From: JAHWKI01 sp035513575 | Lineage (GTDB): Bacteria; Gemmatimonadota; Gemmatimonadetes; Longimicrobiales; RSA9 | NCBI GenBank assembly: GCA_035513575.1 | Contig: DATKBW010000181.1 | Location: forward strand, 1-64,000 | Length of the DNA: 64,000 nucleotides | Direction of reading: 5' to 3' | Shown here: positions 40,717 to 49,037 of the stretch, piece by piece | How the letters are laid out: each line of letters starts with the position of its first letter | How positions within the stretch are numbered: position 1 is the first letter of the stretch | Position numbers and translations under genes: made by a program | The notes under the pieces: model-generated | What the model was told of the DNA's origin: nothing | What the model saw: the letters and a program-made list of their open reading frames with translations, nothing else | Database searches by the model: none

Positions 40717-42978
40717 GTGCCCTCCCAGAAGATCGTCCGGCAGATCGCCTCCGAGCTGTCCCTCTCGCCGAAGCAGGTGGACGCGACCCTCGCGCTGTTC
40801 GGCGCGGGCAACACGCTGCCGTTCATCGCCCGGTACCGGAAGGAGGCCACCGGGGGGCTGGACGAGGTGCAGCTCCGGGACGTCCGGGATCGCGGGACGT
40901 ACCTGGTGGAGCTGGACGCCCGCCGGGAGGCGATCCTGGGCTCCATCGAGGATCAGGGGAAGCTGACGGCCGAGCTCCGGGCGAGGATCGTGGGCGCGGA
41001 GACGAAGCAGGGGCTGGAGGACCTCTACCTGCCCTACAAGCCGAAGCGCCGCACCCGCGCCACGATCGCCCGGGAGAGGGGTCTCGAGCCGCTGGCGGAC
41101 GCGATCTGGAGCGGCGGGCTGGACGACGCCGGCGCGGAACGCGCCGCTCCGGCGTACGTGGACGCGGAAACGGGCGTCGAGTCCGCCGATGCGGCGCTCC
41201 AGGGCGCCCGCGACATCCTGGCGGAGCGGGTGGCGGATGACGCCGACCTGCGGGGCTGGGTGCGGGACCGGACGCGGGCCGAGGGCGTGGTCGTCTCCCG
41301 GATCCTGAAGGGGAAGGGCGACGACCCCGCCGCCGCGCGGTTCCGGGACTATTTCGAGTTCTCGCAGAAGGCCGGTGACATCCCCTCCCACCGGATGCTG
41401 GCGATCCGGCGGGGGGAGGCGGAGGAGGTGCTGACGTGGGCGGTGGAGGCGCCGGCGGCGGAGCTCGTGGCGGAGGTGACGCGGCGGGTCGTCGCGGACC
41501 GGCCGGCCAGGGAGCAGCTCGCGCGCGTCGCGGAGGACGCCTACCGGCGGCTGCTCTCCGCGTCGATCCAGACGGAGCTGCGCCTGGAGCTGAAGGAGCG
41601 GGCGGACGCGGACGCCATCGAGATCTTCGGCCGCAACCTCGATCAGCTCCTGCTGGGCGCGCCCGCCGGCGAGCGGGCCGTCCTCGGGCTGGACCCGGGG
41701 TTCCGCACGGGGGTGAAGGCCGCGGTGGTGTCCAGGACCGGCGCCGTGCTCGACACGGCCACGCTCTACCTCCACCAGGAGGAGCGCTTCGCCGCCGGGC
41801 TGCGGGCGCTGATCGAGACGCACCGCCCCGAGCTCCTGGCCATCGGGAACGGCACGGCGTCCCGCGAGACGGAGCAGGCGGCGCGGAAGGTGGTCTCGGC
41901 GCTCCCGCGGGACGGCGGAGCGCCGGCGCCGCGGCTGGTGCTCGTCAACGAGTCGGGCGCGTCGGTGTACAGCGCCAGCGACGTGGCCCGGGACGAGCTG
42001 CCGGACCTCGATGTCTCCCTGCGGGGTGCCGTCTCCATCGCCCGTCGGCTCCAGGACCCGCTGGCCGAGCTGGTGAAGATCGACCCGAAGTCCATCGGCG
42101 TGGGGCAGTACCAGCACGACGTCGATCAGCCGCGACTCAGGAACCGCCTGGACGAGACCGTGACGGTGTGCGTGAACCGCGTGGGCGTCGAGCTCAACAC
42201 CGCCTCCCCTTCCCTCCTCTCCTACGTCGCCGGCCTGGGGCCCACCCTGGCGCGGAACATCGTGGCGGCGCGCGATGCGGCGGGCGGGCTGCGCTCCCGC
42301 AAGCAGCTCCTGGGTGTGCCGCGCCTGGGGCCGAAGGCGTTCGAGCAGGCGGCCGGCTTCCTCCGGCTCCGGGCCGGCGACCACCCCCTCGACCGCACGG
42401 CCGTCCACCCCGAGCGCTACGCGCTGGTGGAGCGCATGGCGAAGGACCTCGGCTTGCCGCTGGAGGAGCTGGTGGAGAACGAGGCCGCGGTCGCCCGCAT
42501 CGACATCGGCCGCTACGTCGCCGACGACGTGGGGCGCCCCACCCTCACCGACATCCTGGACGAGCTCCGCCGTCCCGGGCGCGATCCCCGGGACACCTTC
42601 GAGGCCCCGGCGTTCCGGGAGGACGTGACGGAGCTGAAGGACCTGAAGGAGGGGATGCGCCTGGAGGGCGTGGTGACCAACGTCGTCGCGTTCGGCGCCT
42701 TCGTGGACGTCGGCGTCCACCAGGACGGCCTGGTCCACGTCAGCCAGCTCGCCGACCGCTTCGTGAAGGACCCCGCCGACGTGGTCGGCGTCGGGCAGAA
42801 GGTCCAGGTCACCGTGCTGTCCGTGGACCTGGCGCGGAACCGGATCGGGCTCTCGATGAGGGACGCGAAGGGCGCGAAGGGCGGGCAAGACGCGAAGGGC
42901 GCGAAGGGCGGGCAAGACGCGAAGACCGCGAAGGCGGCGCGGGGGACGATCGCGCCGAACGGGATCCGCTTCAGCTGA
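40717..42978 (+). CDS. tex: Tex-family RNA-binding protein
   Basis: The GTG at 40717 (AGGGAA 6 nt upstream) begins 'VPSQKIVRQIASELSLSPKQ', the usual Tex N-terminus. The 753-residue protein has the helical N-terminal domain ('LPFIARYRKEATGGLDEVQL'), a YqgF-like RNase H fold ('AVLGLDPGFRTGVKAAVV'), tandem HhH motifs ('GLGPTLARNIVAARDAAGGL') and a C-terminal S1 domain ('GMRLEGVVTNVVAFGAFVDV'). Tex acts in transcription and stress response, binds nucleic acids and resembles eukaryotic Spt6. The C-terminal tail contains a repeated nine-residue Lys/Gly-rich unit, an addition to the normal protein. Its end overlaps the convergent PBP gene by 8 nt. Confidence 0.97.
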   Translation: MPSQKIVRQIASELSLSPKQVDATLALFGAGNTLPFIARYRKEATGGLDEVQLRDVRDRGTYLVELDARREAILGSIEDQGKLTAELRARIVGAETKQGLEDLYLPYKPKRRTRATIARERGLEPLADAIWSGGLDDAGAERAAPAYVDAETGVESADAALQGARDILAERVADDADLRGWVRDRTRAEGVVVSRILKGKGDDPAAARFRDYFEFSQKAGDIPSHRMLAIRRGEAEEVLTWAVEAPAAELVAEVTRRVVADRPAREQLARVAEDAYRRLLSASIQTELRLELKERADADAIEIFGRNLDQLLLGAPAGERAVLGLDPGFRTGVKAAVVSRTGAVLDTATLYLHQEERFAAGLRALIETHRPELLAIGNGTASRETEQAARKVVSALPRDGGAPAPRLVLVNESGASVYSASDVARDELPDLDVSLRGAVSIARRLQDPLAELVKIDPKSIGVGQYQHDVDQPRLRNRLDETVTVCVNRVGVELNTASPSLLSYVAGLGPTLARNIVAARDAAGGLRSRKQLLGVPRLGPKAFEQAAGFLRLRAGDHPLDRTAVHPERYALVERMAKDLGLPLEELVENEAAVARIDIGRYVADDVGRPTLTDILDELRRPGRDPRDTFEAPAFREDVTELKDLKEGMRLEGVVTNVVAFGAFVDVGVHQDGLVHVSQLADRFVKDPADVVGVGQKVQVTVLSVDLARNRIGLSMRDAKGAKGGQDAKGAKGGQDAKTAKAARGTIAPNGIRFS
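42862..42924 (+). repeat. 27-bp tandem repeat in the Tex tail
   Basis: Two exact copies of a 27-nt unit (42862-42915), encoding DAKGAKGGQ twice, are followed by a diverged third that begins DAK. The repeat extends the basic, Gly-rich tail after the S1 domain and may vary in copy number between strains. Confidence 0.85.
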
Positions 42979-45550
42979 GGGGAGCGGTGTCGGGGCGGAG
43001 GATGAGGATGGTGTCCCCGGGCTCCGGCTCGGGCGGCGGCTCCAGGTCGAGCTCCAGCTCGAGCTCGTCGAGCTCGATGGGGACCTCGCCGAAGCCCTCG
43101 GGCATGGAGTCCACGGGCGTGCCCAGCGGCTCGCCCGTGACGGTGTCCGGGTCGATTGCGGAGGGCAGCTCCGCTTCCCGCGGCAGGCGTGGCCGGCCGA
43201 GGTAGCGCTCCCGCTCCCGGCGCTCCGCCTCCTCGTCCTCGTCGTCGCGGTCGAAGAGGCCGCCGATGAAGTCGCCGATGCGGCCGAAGAAGCGGCCGAT
43301 GGCGGAGCCCGCGCGGGCGAGGAAGCCGCGGCGCTCCTCCTCGCCTTCGGGGCATACCCGGGCCGGCAGGTGCGACTCCAGGAACACCTCCGAGCGGGCG
43401 GTGCCCTGCTTCGGTCGGCACCCTTCGGCGAGGATCAGACCGGAGGCGGGGTCGACCTGGCGCTCGACCACCGACTCGGGGCGCTCCCATGGCTCGGGGA
43501 GGGGGCGGTCGCGATAGATGTCGCGCATCATGCGCCCCCACACCGGGGCCGCCAGCCGGCCGCCGGTGGCCCGGGATACGATGGGGTCCGGGCGGTCGAA
43601 GCCGATCCATACGCCGCCGACCAGGTCGGGCGTGTAGCCGACGAACCAGGCATCGTTCCCGTCGTCCGTCGTGCCGGTCTTGCCGGCGGCGGGGCCGGTG
43701 AACCCGCCCTCGCGCACGCCCGTGGCGGTCCCCCTGCGGACGGCATCCCGGAGGAGGTCCGTCACGAGCCAGGCGACGCCGTCGTCCAGCACCCTGCGCC
43801 GCTCCGGCTGGTTCTCCCAGACCACTTCACCGTCCGGGTCCTCGACGCGGACGATGAAGCGCGGCTCGACGCGGCGCCCGCCGGCCGTGAGCGGGACATA
43901 GGCGGTGGTGAGCTCCAGCAGGCTGAGCCCGGCGGTTCCCAGGGCGATGGAGGGGAGGTCGTGGAGGTCGCTGCGGACGCCCATGTCCCGGGCCGTCCCG
44001 CGGACGTCGTCGATGCCGACCGCCAGCGCGAGCCGCACGGTGGCCACGTTGTTCGACCGGACGGCCGCCTCCCGCAGCGTCAGCTCGCCCTGGTACGTGC
44101 CCTCGAAGTTCTGCGGCTCCCACACCTCGCCCCCCGCGAGGTCCATCCGGAACGGCTCGTCCACCAGGTGCTGGCTCGGGGCGTAGCCGTCCTCCATGGC
44201 GGCGGCGTACACGAAGGGCTTGAACGCGCTCCCCACCTGCCGCCGGGCGCCCGTGGCCCGGTCGAACGGGGAGTCCTGGAAGTCGCGCCCGCCGACCAGG
44301 GCCAGCACGTCGCCGCCTTCCGCCTCCATCACGACGATGGCGCCCTGGAGGTAGCGCGTCCCGCTGTCGTCCACCGCATCCGGCTGGCCGTACCGCCGCT
44401 CGCCCCGGTAGCGGCCATACGCCCCGTTCTCGACGGCGCGGAGCTGCCCGGAGAGCGCGCGCTCCGCGGCGGCCTGCGCCCCGAGGTCCAGCGTCGTGTG
44501 GATCCGCAGCGGGGCCGCGTACATGGCGTCCCCCATGCGGCTCTCGAGGAGACGCCGGACGGCCCGGACGAAGTACGGGGCCGGCGGCGGCTCGGCTTCC
44601 GGCGGCGGCCGCTCCCGCTGCGTGCGGACCCGGCGCTCCCTGGCCCGGGCGGCCTCCTCCGCCGTGATCCGGCCCTGGTCGGCCATGAGGGAGAGCACCA
44701 GGTCCCGCCGCTCCCGCGCCCGCTCCGGCTCCTCCCGGGGGTTGTACGCGTTGGGCGCCTTCGGCATGGCCGCGAGCACCGCCGCCTCCTCGAGCCGGAG
44801 GTCGCGGGCGGGGCGGCCGAAATAGCCCCGGGCGGCGGCCTCGATGCCGTAGAGCGCACCGCCGAAGTAGATGTGGTTCAGGTACATCTCGAGGATCTCG
44901 TCCTTCGTGAAGCGGTCCTCGATCTGCCGCGCGACCCGGACCTCGAGCAGCTTCCGCCGCGGCGTCCGCTCCGCGCCGGGCAGCCGCTCCGGGAAGACGT
45001 TCCGGGCGAGCTGCATGGTGATGGTGCTGAAACCCTCCGCGATCCCGCCGGCCCGCAGGTTGGCGAAGAAGGAGCCGGCGGCCCGGCGCCAGTCCACGCC
45101 CCCGTGGTCGTAGAAGCGCTGGTCCTCGACGGCCAGGAATGCGTCCTTCACGTGCTTCGGCAGGTCCTCGAGCGACACCAGCTCCCGGCTGAACGGGGCG
45201 AGGCGCGCGATCTCGGAACCGCTGCGGTCCAGGACCACGGGCGCGCCGTCGGGCTGGTATGCGGCGAGGCGGTCGGGGTCCGGGCAGCCGGCGATGCCGC
45301 ACCGCTGCCACACGATGAACAGCACCACGAGGGCCACGGCCAGCGCGATGAGCAGCTCCCGGCCCGGGGGCGGCCAGACCCGGCGCAGCGGGTTCTCCGG
45401 GGACCGCGCCCACGTGCCGGCGCGGGCCCGGAAGGGCGCCGTCCGGCGCCGCGCCGCGGCCCACAGCGGAGCGCTGTGATCCCGGGCGGCCGCCAGCGCG
45501 CGGACCAGGCGTGCCTCCAGGCGGCGGAGCCGCTCCAGCCACGGGTTCAC
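42971..45550 (-). CDS. Penicillin-binding protein 1A (bifunctional)
   Basis: The enzyme polymerises and cross-links peptidoglycan at the inner-membrane surface. The GTG start (45550) shares a GTGA overlap with the lipid-kinase remnant. The 859-residue protein has a basic cytoplasmic N-terminus, one membrane anchor ('LLIALAVALVVLFIVW'), a GT51 domain with 'LAVEDQRFYDHGGVD' and 'EGFSTITMQLARNVFP', and a transpeptidase domain with the active Ser in 'GSAFKPFVYA', then 'VRSNNVA' and 'KTGTTDDGNDAWFVG'. A C-terminal extension of about 150 residues contains a hydrophobic helix pair and an acidic Glu/Leu/Pro-rich end. The extension has no known function. Convergent with Tex. Confidence 0.96.
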   Translation of the reverse strand: MNPWLERLRRLEARLVRALAAARDHSAPLWAAARRRTAPFRARAGTWARSPENPLRRVWPPPGRELLIALAVALVVLFIVWQRCGIAGCPDPDRLAAYQPDGAPVVLDRSGSEIARLAPFSRELVSLEDLPKHVKDAFLAVEDQRFYDHGGVDWRRAAGSFFANLRAGGIAEGFSTITMQLARNVFPERLPGAERTPRRKLLEVRVARQIEDRFTKDEILEMYLNHIYFGGALYGIEAAARGYFGRPARDLRLEEAAVLAAMPKAPNAYNPREEPERARERRDLVLSLMADQGRITAEEAARARERRVRTQRERPPPEAEPPPAPYFVRAVRRLLESRMGDAMYAAPLRIHTTLDLGAQAAAERALSGQLRAVENGAYGRYRGERRYGQPDAVDDSGTRYLQGAIVVMEAEGGDVLALVGGRDFQDSPFDRATGARRQVGSAFKPFVYAAAMEDGYAPSQHLVDEPFRMDLAGGEVWEPQNFEGTYQGELTLREAAVRSNNVATVRLALAVGIDDVRGTARDMGVRSDLHDLPSIALGTAGLSLLELTTAYVPLTAGGRRVEPRFIVRVEDPDGEVVWENQPERRRVLDDGVAWLVTDLLRDAVRRGTATGVREGGFTGPAAGKTGTTDDGNDAWFVGYTPDLVGGVWIGFDRPDPIVSRATGGRLAAPVWGRMMRDIYRDRPLPEPWERPESVVERQVDPASGLILAEGCRPKQGTARSEVFLESHLPARVCPEGEEERRGFLARAGSAIGRFFGRIGDFIGGLFDRDDEDEEAERRERERYLGRPRLPREAELPSAIDPDTVTGEPLGTPVDSMPEGFGEVPIELDELELELDLEPPPEPEPGDTILILRPDTAPLS

Positions 45551-45914
45551 GACGGGACGCGAATGCGGAGCGCTCGGTCGACCGCCGAAACGAAGAGGGG
45601 GCCGGGCAGGCTGACGGGGTCGCCATCGAGGGTGGCCTCGAGGGTGGCCGGCGCGTCGTCGCCGGAGCCCGTGCCGCCATGCTCCGCGACGCGGATCAAG
45701 AGCGACCGGGCCTGGAACCGCTCGATGGCCGGGTCGCTCCCCGGGTCACCGCGGCCGAACGCGCCGCGCAGCAGCCGGGCGAGCTGGTGATCCCGTGGCG
45801 CCGCGCGAAGTGGTCGAGCGTCCCGCCCGGGGCGGGACGAGCACCGCGCCGTTCCCGGCCGTTGATCACCACCGGGACCGGACGGTCCCCCGGGCCTTCC
45901 CGTTCGTGCGCCAT
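45547..45914 (-). pseudogene. Remnant of a diacylglycerol/lipid kinase gene
   Basis: The 418 nt between the PBP1A and MATE-like genes hold two scraps of a YegS/DgkB-type lipid kinase in different frames. In one frame 'VPVVINGRERRGA' and 'PGGTLDHFARRHGI' recall the start and the G-T-L-N-H-F-A motif of the catalytic domain. In a second frame 'PAIERFQARSLLIRV', 'ATLDGDPVSLPGPLFVSAV' and 'DRALRIRVPS' match the C-terminal domain ('lDGEp...PL...v.p.alrv.vP'). Some 150-200 residues between are missing, so a deletion and frameshift are likely. The C-terminal stop still overlaps the PBP1A GTG in a GTGA, as in an intact operon. Confidence 0.6.
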
Positions 45915-45968
45915 GGCACGAGACGCTTCTGCAAGACCCGGGCAACCCTGCGGCCGCGCCCGGCCGCG

Positions 45969-47303
45969 TCAGGTCCGCAGCCTCGCCAGCGCCCGCCGGA
46001 CCGCCGGCACGAGGTAGGCGACGCCGAGCACGCGTCCCGCCACGAACGCCACGACCGCCGCGGTCACGCCCACCAGCTCGACCCGCCAGCCCAGCGCCGT
46101 GAAGACGACGGCGACGCCCGCCAGCTCGAGCGCCGTGGCCACCGTGATGGGTCCGGTCCGCCGCGCCTGCACCAGCGCAGCCCGCTGGAAGGAGAGGAGG
46201 ACCGTCATGGCGGGGAGCACCGCCAGGATCCGGGTCGGCACGAGGGCGAAGGAGGCCAGCTCCGGGGTGAGGCCGGACACGGTGATGAACCAGACTTCCG
46301 CGAGCGGGGTGAAGGCCACCAGGGCGAGCGCGCCGGACGCCACGAGCCCGAGCCCGGCGGCGAAGCGAGCCAGCTCGGGGAAATGCTCCGCCCGCGTCCC
46401 CATCAGCGCGATGGCCGCCTCCTGGAAGCTCAGTCCGGGCGCACGAAAGAGAAACGAGAGGGAGTGGACCACGGGGAAGACCGCCAGCGACTCCACCGGC
46501 GCCGGCGCCCGCCCCATGAAGAAGGTGAGCATCGGCTGGACGGTCAGCCCGATGACCGACGTGAGGGCCAGCGGATAGTAGAAGGAGGCGATGGCGCGAT
46601 ACCCCGGCGCCGCCTCCCGGCGCGCCTCTGTCTCCGCCGGCGCGACCAGCTCCCGCAAGGTCTTCCGCGCGAACACCCGCGCGGCCACAGCCTCCGTGAC
46701 GACGCCCGCCGAGAGCGCCGCCGCCCCGACCCACGCGCCGGGGAGCCCGCCCCAGGCGAAGAGCGCCAGCCCCGTGGCCGCCATCCCGCCGAGCCGGAGC
46801 ACGGTACCGATGGCGACGAGCCGCGTCCTGCCGGAGCGGATGAGGAGGCCGTGGAGGAACCGGCGGTAGCCGATGGCGGCGGGCCACGGCAGCAGGATCC
46901 AGAGGGCGCCGTACGTCAGCCGCGCCACTTCCGGCGGGAGCCGGAGCAGGTCCTCCATGAGCGCGTCGTACACGGCCGGGACCAGGACCAGGAGCAACAG
47001 CGCCGTGGAGCCGACGTTGAGCACGTTCGCGAAGTTCCGCAGCCGCCGGTAGGTGACCGGGCCGTCCACGAGGGCGGTGGACGCGCTCATGAGCATGATG
47101 ACCGGCGCCTCCACCAGGATCGCGAACGCGAACGCGACGCCGTACGCCGCCAGATTGAACTTCGCGTCCGCCAGCCGCGCGATGACCGCCGCGAGGAACG
47201 GCCCCTCGATCGCCATCATGAGCCAGGTGGCGGCCAGCGGCAGCCAGAAGAGGAGGATCGAGCGGGTGGGGATCCGGGTGCCGGTGGTGCCGGTGGTGCT
47301 CAC
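45969..47303 (-). CDS. MATE-like/ANKH-like multidrug or anion transporter
   Basis: The 444-residue protein has about twelve hydrophobic segments and the general look of the MATE/polysaccharide-flippase superfamily. The N-terminal 'SILLFWLPLAATWLMMAIEG' and 'AFAFAILVEAPVIMLMSAST' recall the bacterial relatives of ANKH (progressive ankylosis), whose human member exports pyrophosphate or ATP. I cannot settle between ANKH-like and ordinary MATE. The GTG start at 47303 gives 'MSTTGTTGTRIP', but no Shine-Dalgarno is visible, so a nearby start is possible. It follows the cysteine desulfurase-like gene by 43 nt on the same strand. Confidence 0.8.
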   Translation of the reverse strand: MSTTGTTGTRIPTRSILLFWLPLAATWLMMAIEGPFLAAVIARLADAKFNLAAYGVAFAFAILVEAPVIMLMSASTALVDGPVTYRRLRNFANVLNVGSTALLLLVLVPAVYDALMEDLLRLPPEVARLTYGALWILLPWPAAIGYRRFLHGLLIRSGRTRLVAIGTVLRLGGMAATGLALFAWGGLPGAWVGAAALSAGVVTEAVAARVFARKTLRELVAPAETEARREAAPGYRAIASFYYPLALTSVIGLTVQPMLTFFMGRAPAPVESLAVFPVVHSLSFLFRAPGLSFQEAAIALMGTRAEHFPELARFAAGLGLVASGALALVAFTPLAEVWFITVSGLTPELASFALVPTRILAVLPAMTVLLSFQRAALVQARRTGPITVATALELAGVAVVFTALGWRVELVGVTAAVVAFVAGRVLGVAYLVPAVRRALARLRT

Positions 47304-47346
47304 GCGCGCGACGCGGACGAAGGTGCGGCGCCGGCAATCGCCACGC

Positions 47347-48636
47347 TCAGGGCAGTCTCCGTGCCCCGGCGAGAGACGCCTTTCCCCGACCCGCCAGCTC
47401 GCCCACCCCCTCCACCAGCCGGTCCACCTCCGCCTCCGTGGTGTACGCCGCGCACCCGGCGCGGAGGATCCCGCGGCCGCCGTAGCCCAGCCGCCGGATC
47501 ACGGTCGTCGCGTAAAAATCGCCGTGGCTGAGGAACAGGGCCTTCTCCGCCAGGTCACCGGCCGCATCCCGGGGATCCACGCCCTCGATGGCGAAGCCGA
47601 GCGTCGGCGTGCGGGCGCCGCCGGGCTCCACCCCGAAGGTGGTCACCCCGTCGATCCCGTTCATCCCGTCCCACAGCCGCCGGAACAGCGTGTCGCCGCG
47701 ATGGTGGAGGGCGTCGAACGACCGGGCGAGCCGGCGCCTCCGGTCCCGGGCGTCGGGGAGCGGGCCGGCCCCGCCGGTCGCGTCGTCGTCTGCGAGGGAG
47801 GCAAGGAAAGCCACGGCGGCGGTGGCGCCGGCGATGGCCTCGAACGACAGGGTGCCGGTCTCCACCCGCTCGGGCGCGCCGGCGGGCGCGGACTCCACGC
47901 GGGGCAGATCCAGCTCCTCGAGCAGCGCCGTCCGCCCCCAGAGCGCGCCCAGGTGCGGGCCGTAGAACTTGTACGGCGAGACGACGAGGAAGTCCGCGTC
48001 CAGGGCCGCGGCATCCGGGAGGGAGTGGGGGGCGTAATGGACCGCGTCGACGTAGACCAGCGCGCCGACCGCACGGGCCCGGGCGGCCGCGGCGGCCACG
48101 TCGGTGATGGTGCCGAGGGCGTTGGAAGCGGCGCCGATGGCGAGGACGCGGGTCCGGGGGCCGAGCTGCGCCTCGAGGTCCTCCATGTCCAGCGTGCCGG
48201 AGCCGGGGTCCATGCGCGCCACCTTCACCGTCACGCCCCGCTCCCGCGCCAGCGCTTTCCACGGGTCCACGTTGGCGTGGTGGTCCAGCTCCGTGACGAC
48301 GACCTCGTCGCCCGCCTCCATCCGGAGCCCCAGCGCCCGCGAGACCCGGAGCGTCAGCGTGGTCATGTTCTGCCCGAACGCGATCTCCTCCGGGCGGCCG
48401 CCCAGGAGGTCGGCCATGGCCGCGCGGCCGGCGTGCAGCACCTCGTCGGTCTCGCGGCTCGTGGCGTAGTTCCACCCGTCGTTCGCGTTGCGCTCGAGGA
48501 GGTAGCCCCGTACGGCATCGGCCACGGACTCCGGCACCTGCGTCCCACCGGGGCCATCGAAGTACGCGACGGGGTGCCCGTTCACCTCGCGGGCGAGGGC
48601 TGGAAAGCGTGAGCGGATCCGGTCCATGGAAGGCAT
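47347..48636 (-). CDS. Cysteine desulfurase-like PLP enzyme (aminotransferase class V)
   Basis: The start is at 'MPSMDRIRSRFPALAREVNG', with a second ATG at 48627. The 429-residue protein has the class V fold: 'VAYFDGPGGTQVPESVADAV', 'IAFGQNMTTLTLRVSRALG', 'VTELDHHANVDPWKALARER', 'YVDAVHYAPHSLPDAAALDA', and the PLP Lys in 'VVSPYKFYGPHLGALWG'. These match the branch of cysteine desulfurase-like proteins that begins with 'yfDGpgGtqvP', which is distinct from IscS and SufS. The mobile-loop catalytic Cys of true desulfurases is not obvious, so the substrate is uncertain; selenocysteine lyase activity is an untested option. It is upstream of the MATE-like gene. Confidence 0.92.
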   Translation of the reverse strand: MPSMDRIRSRFPALAREVNGHPVAYFDGPGGTQVPESVADAVRGYLLERNANDGWNYATSRETDEVLHAGRAAMADLLGGRPEEIAFGQNMTTLTLRVSRALGLRMEAGDEVVVTELDHHANVDPWKALARERGVTVKVARMDPGSGTLDMEDLEAQLGPRTRVLAIGAASNALGTITDVAAAAARARAVGALVYVDAVHYAPHSLPDAAALDADFLVVSPYKFYGPHLGALWGRTALLEELDLPRVESAPAGAPERVETGTLSFEAIAGATAAVAFLASLADDDATGGAGPLPDARDRRRRLARSFDALHHRGDTLFRRLWDGMNGIDGVTTFGVEPGGARTPTLGFAIEGVDPRDAAGDLAEKALFLSHGDFYATTVIRRLGYGGRGILRAGCAAYTTEAEVDRLVEGVGELAGRGKASLAGARRLP

Positions 48637-48724
48637 GCGTGCCTGCGGTCGTGGAATGGGCTTCGGGCGGGAAGATAGGCCGGCCCCACTCCGCGTCAAC
48701 GCGCGGCGGCCCGGGCGGGCGGCG

Positions 48725-48946
48725 TCAGTGGTCCTCCGGCCGCACCCCGCGCGCCCCGGGGTGCATCTCCCAGAGCTTCTCCATGGCGTCCTCCGCGAAC
48801 GGCTCGACGGCCTCGGCCCAGCAGGCGGGACAGAGATGGAAATAGGAGGGCTCGGGCGCGAGGCCGATGAAGCCGCCGAACCACGGCGTCATCAGGGCGA
48901 TCATCCGACGCGGGTCCGAGACGCCGCAGCGCGCGCACCGCGCCAT
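48725..48946 (-). CDS. Small zinc-ribbon-like protein
   Basis: The 73-residue product begins 'MARCARCGVSDPRRMIALM' and has a second pair 'LCPACWAEAVEPF', giving two Cys-x2-Cys knuckles that should hold one zinc. The middle 'PWFGGFIGLAPEPSYFH' is hydrophobic and aromatic. A GTG at 48952 is an alternative start with a GGAGGAGGG upstream, which supports the gene. Function unknown. It lies between the amidohydrolases and the cysteine desulfurase-like gene on the same strand, with gaps of about 90 nt to each side. Confidence 0.7.
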   Translation of the reverse strand: MARCARCGVSDPRRMIALMTPWFGGFIGLAPEPSYFHLCPACWAEAVEPFAEDAMEKLWEMHPGARGVRPEDH

Positions 48947-49037
48947 GGTCACAGGGCCCTCCTCCTTCCAGGGGGCTCGCGGCCTGCTCCCGGTCGATCC
49001 TCCGCGTGGCCGTATGGTCCGCGGTTTCCCGGTCGTG

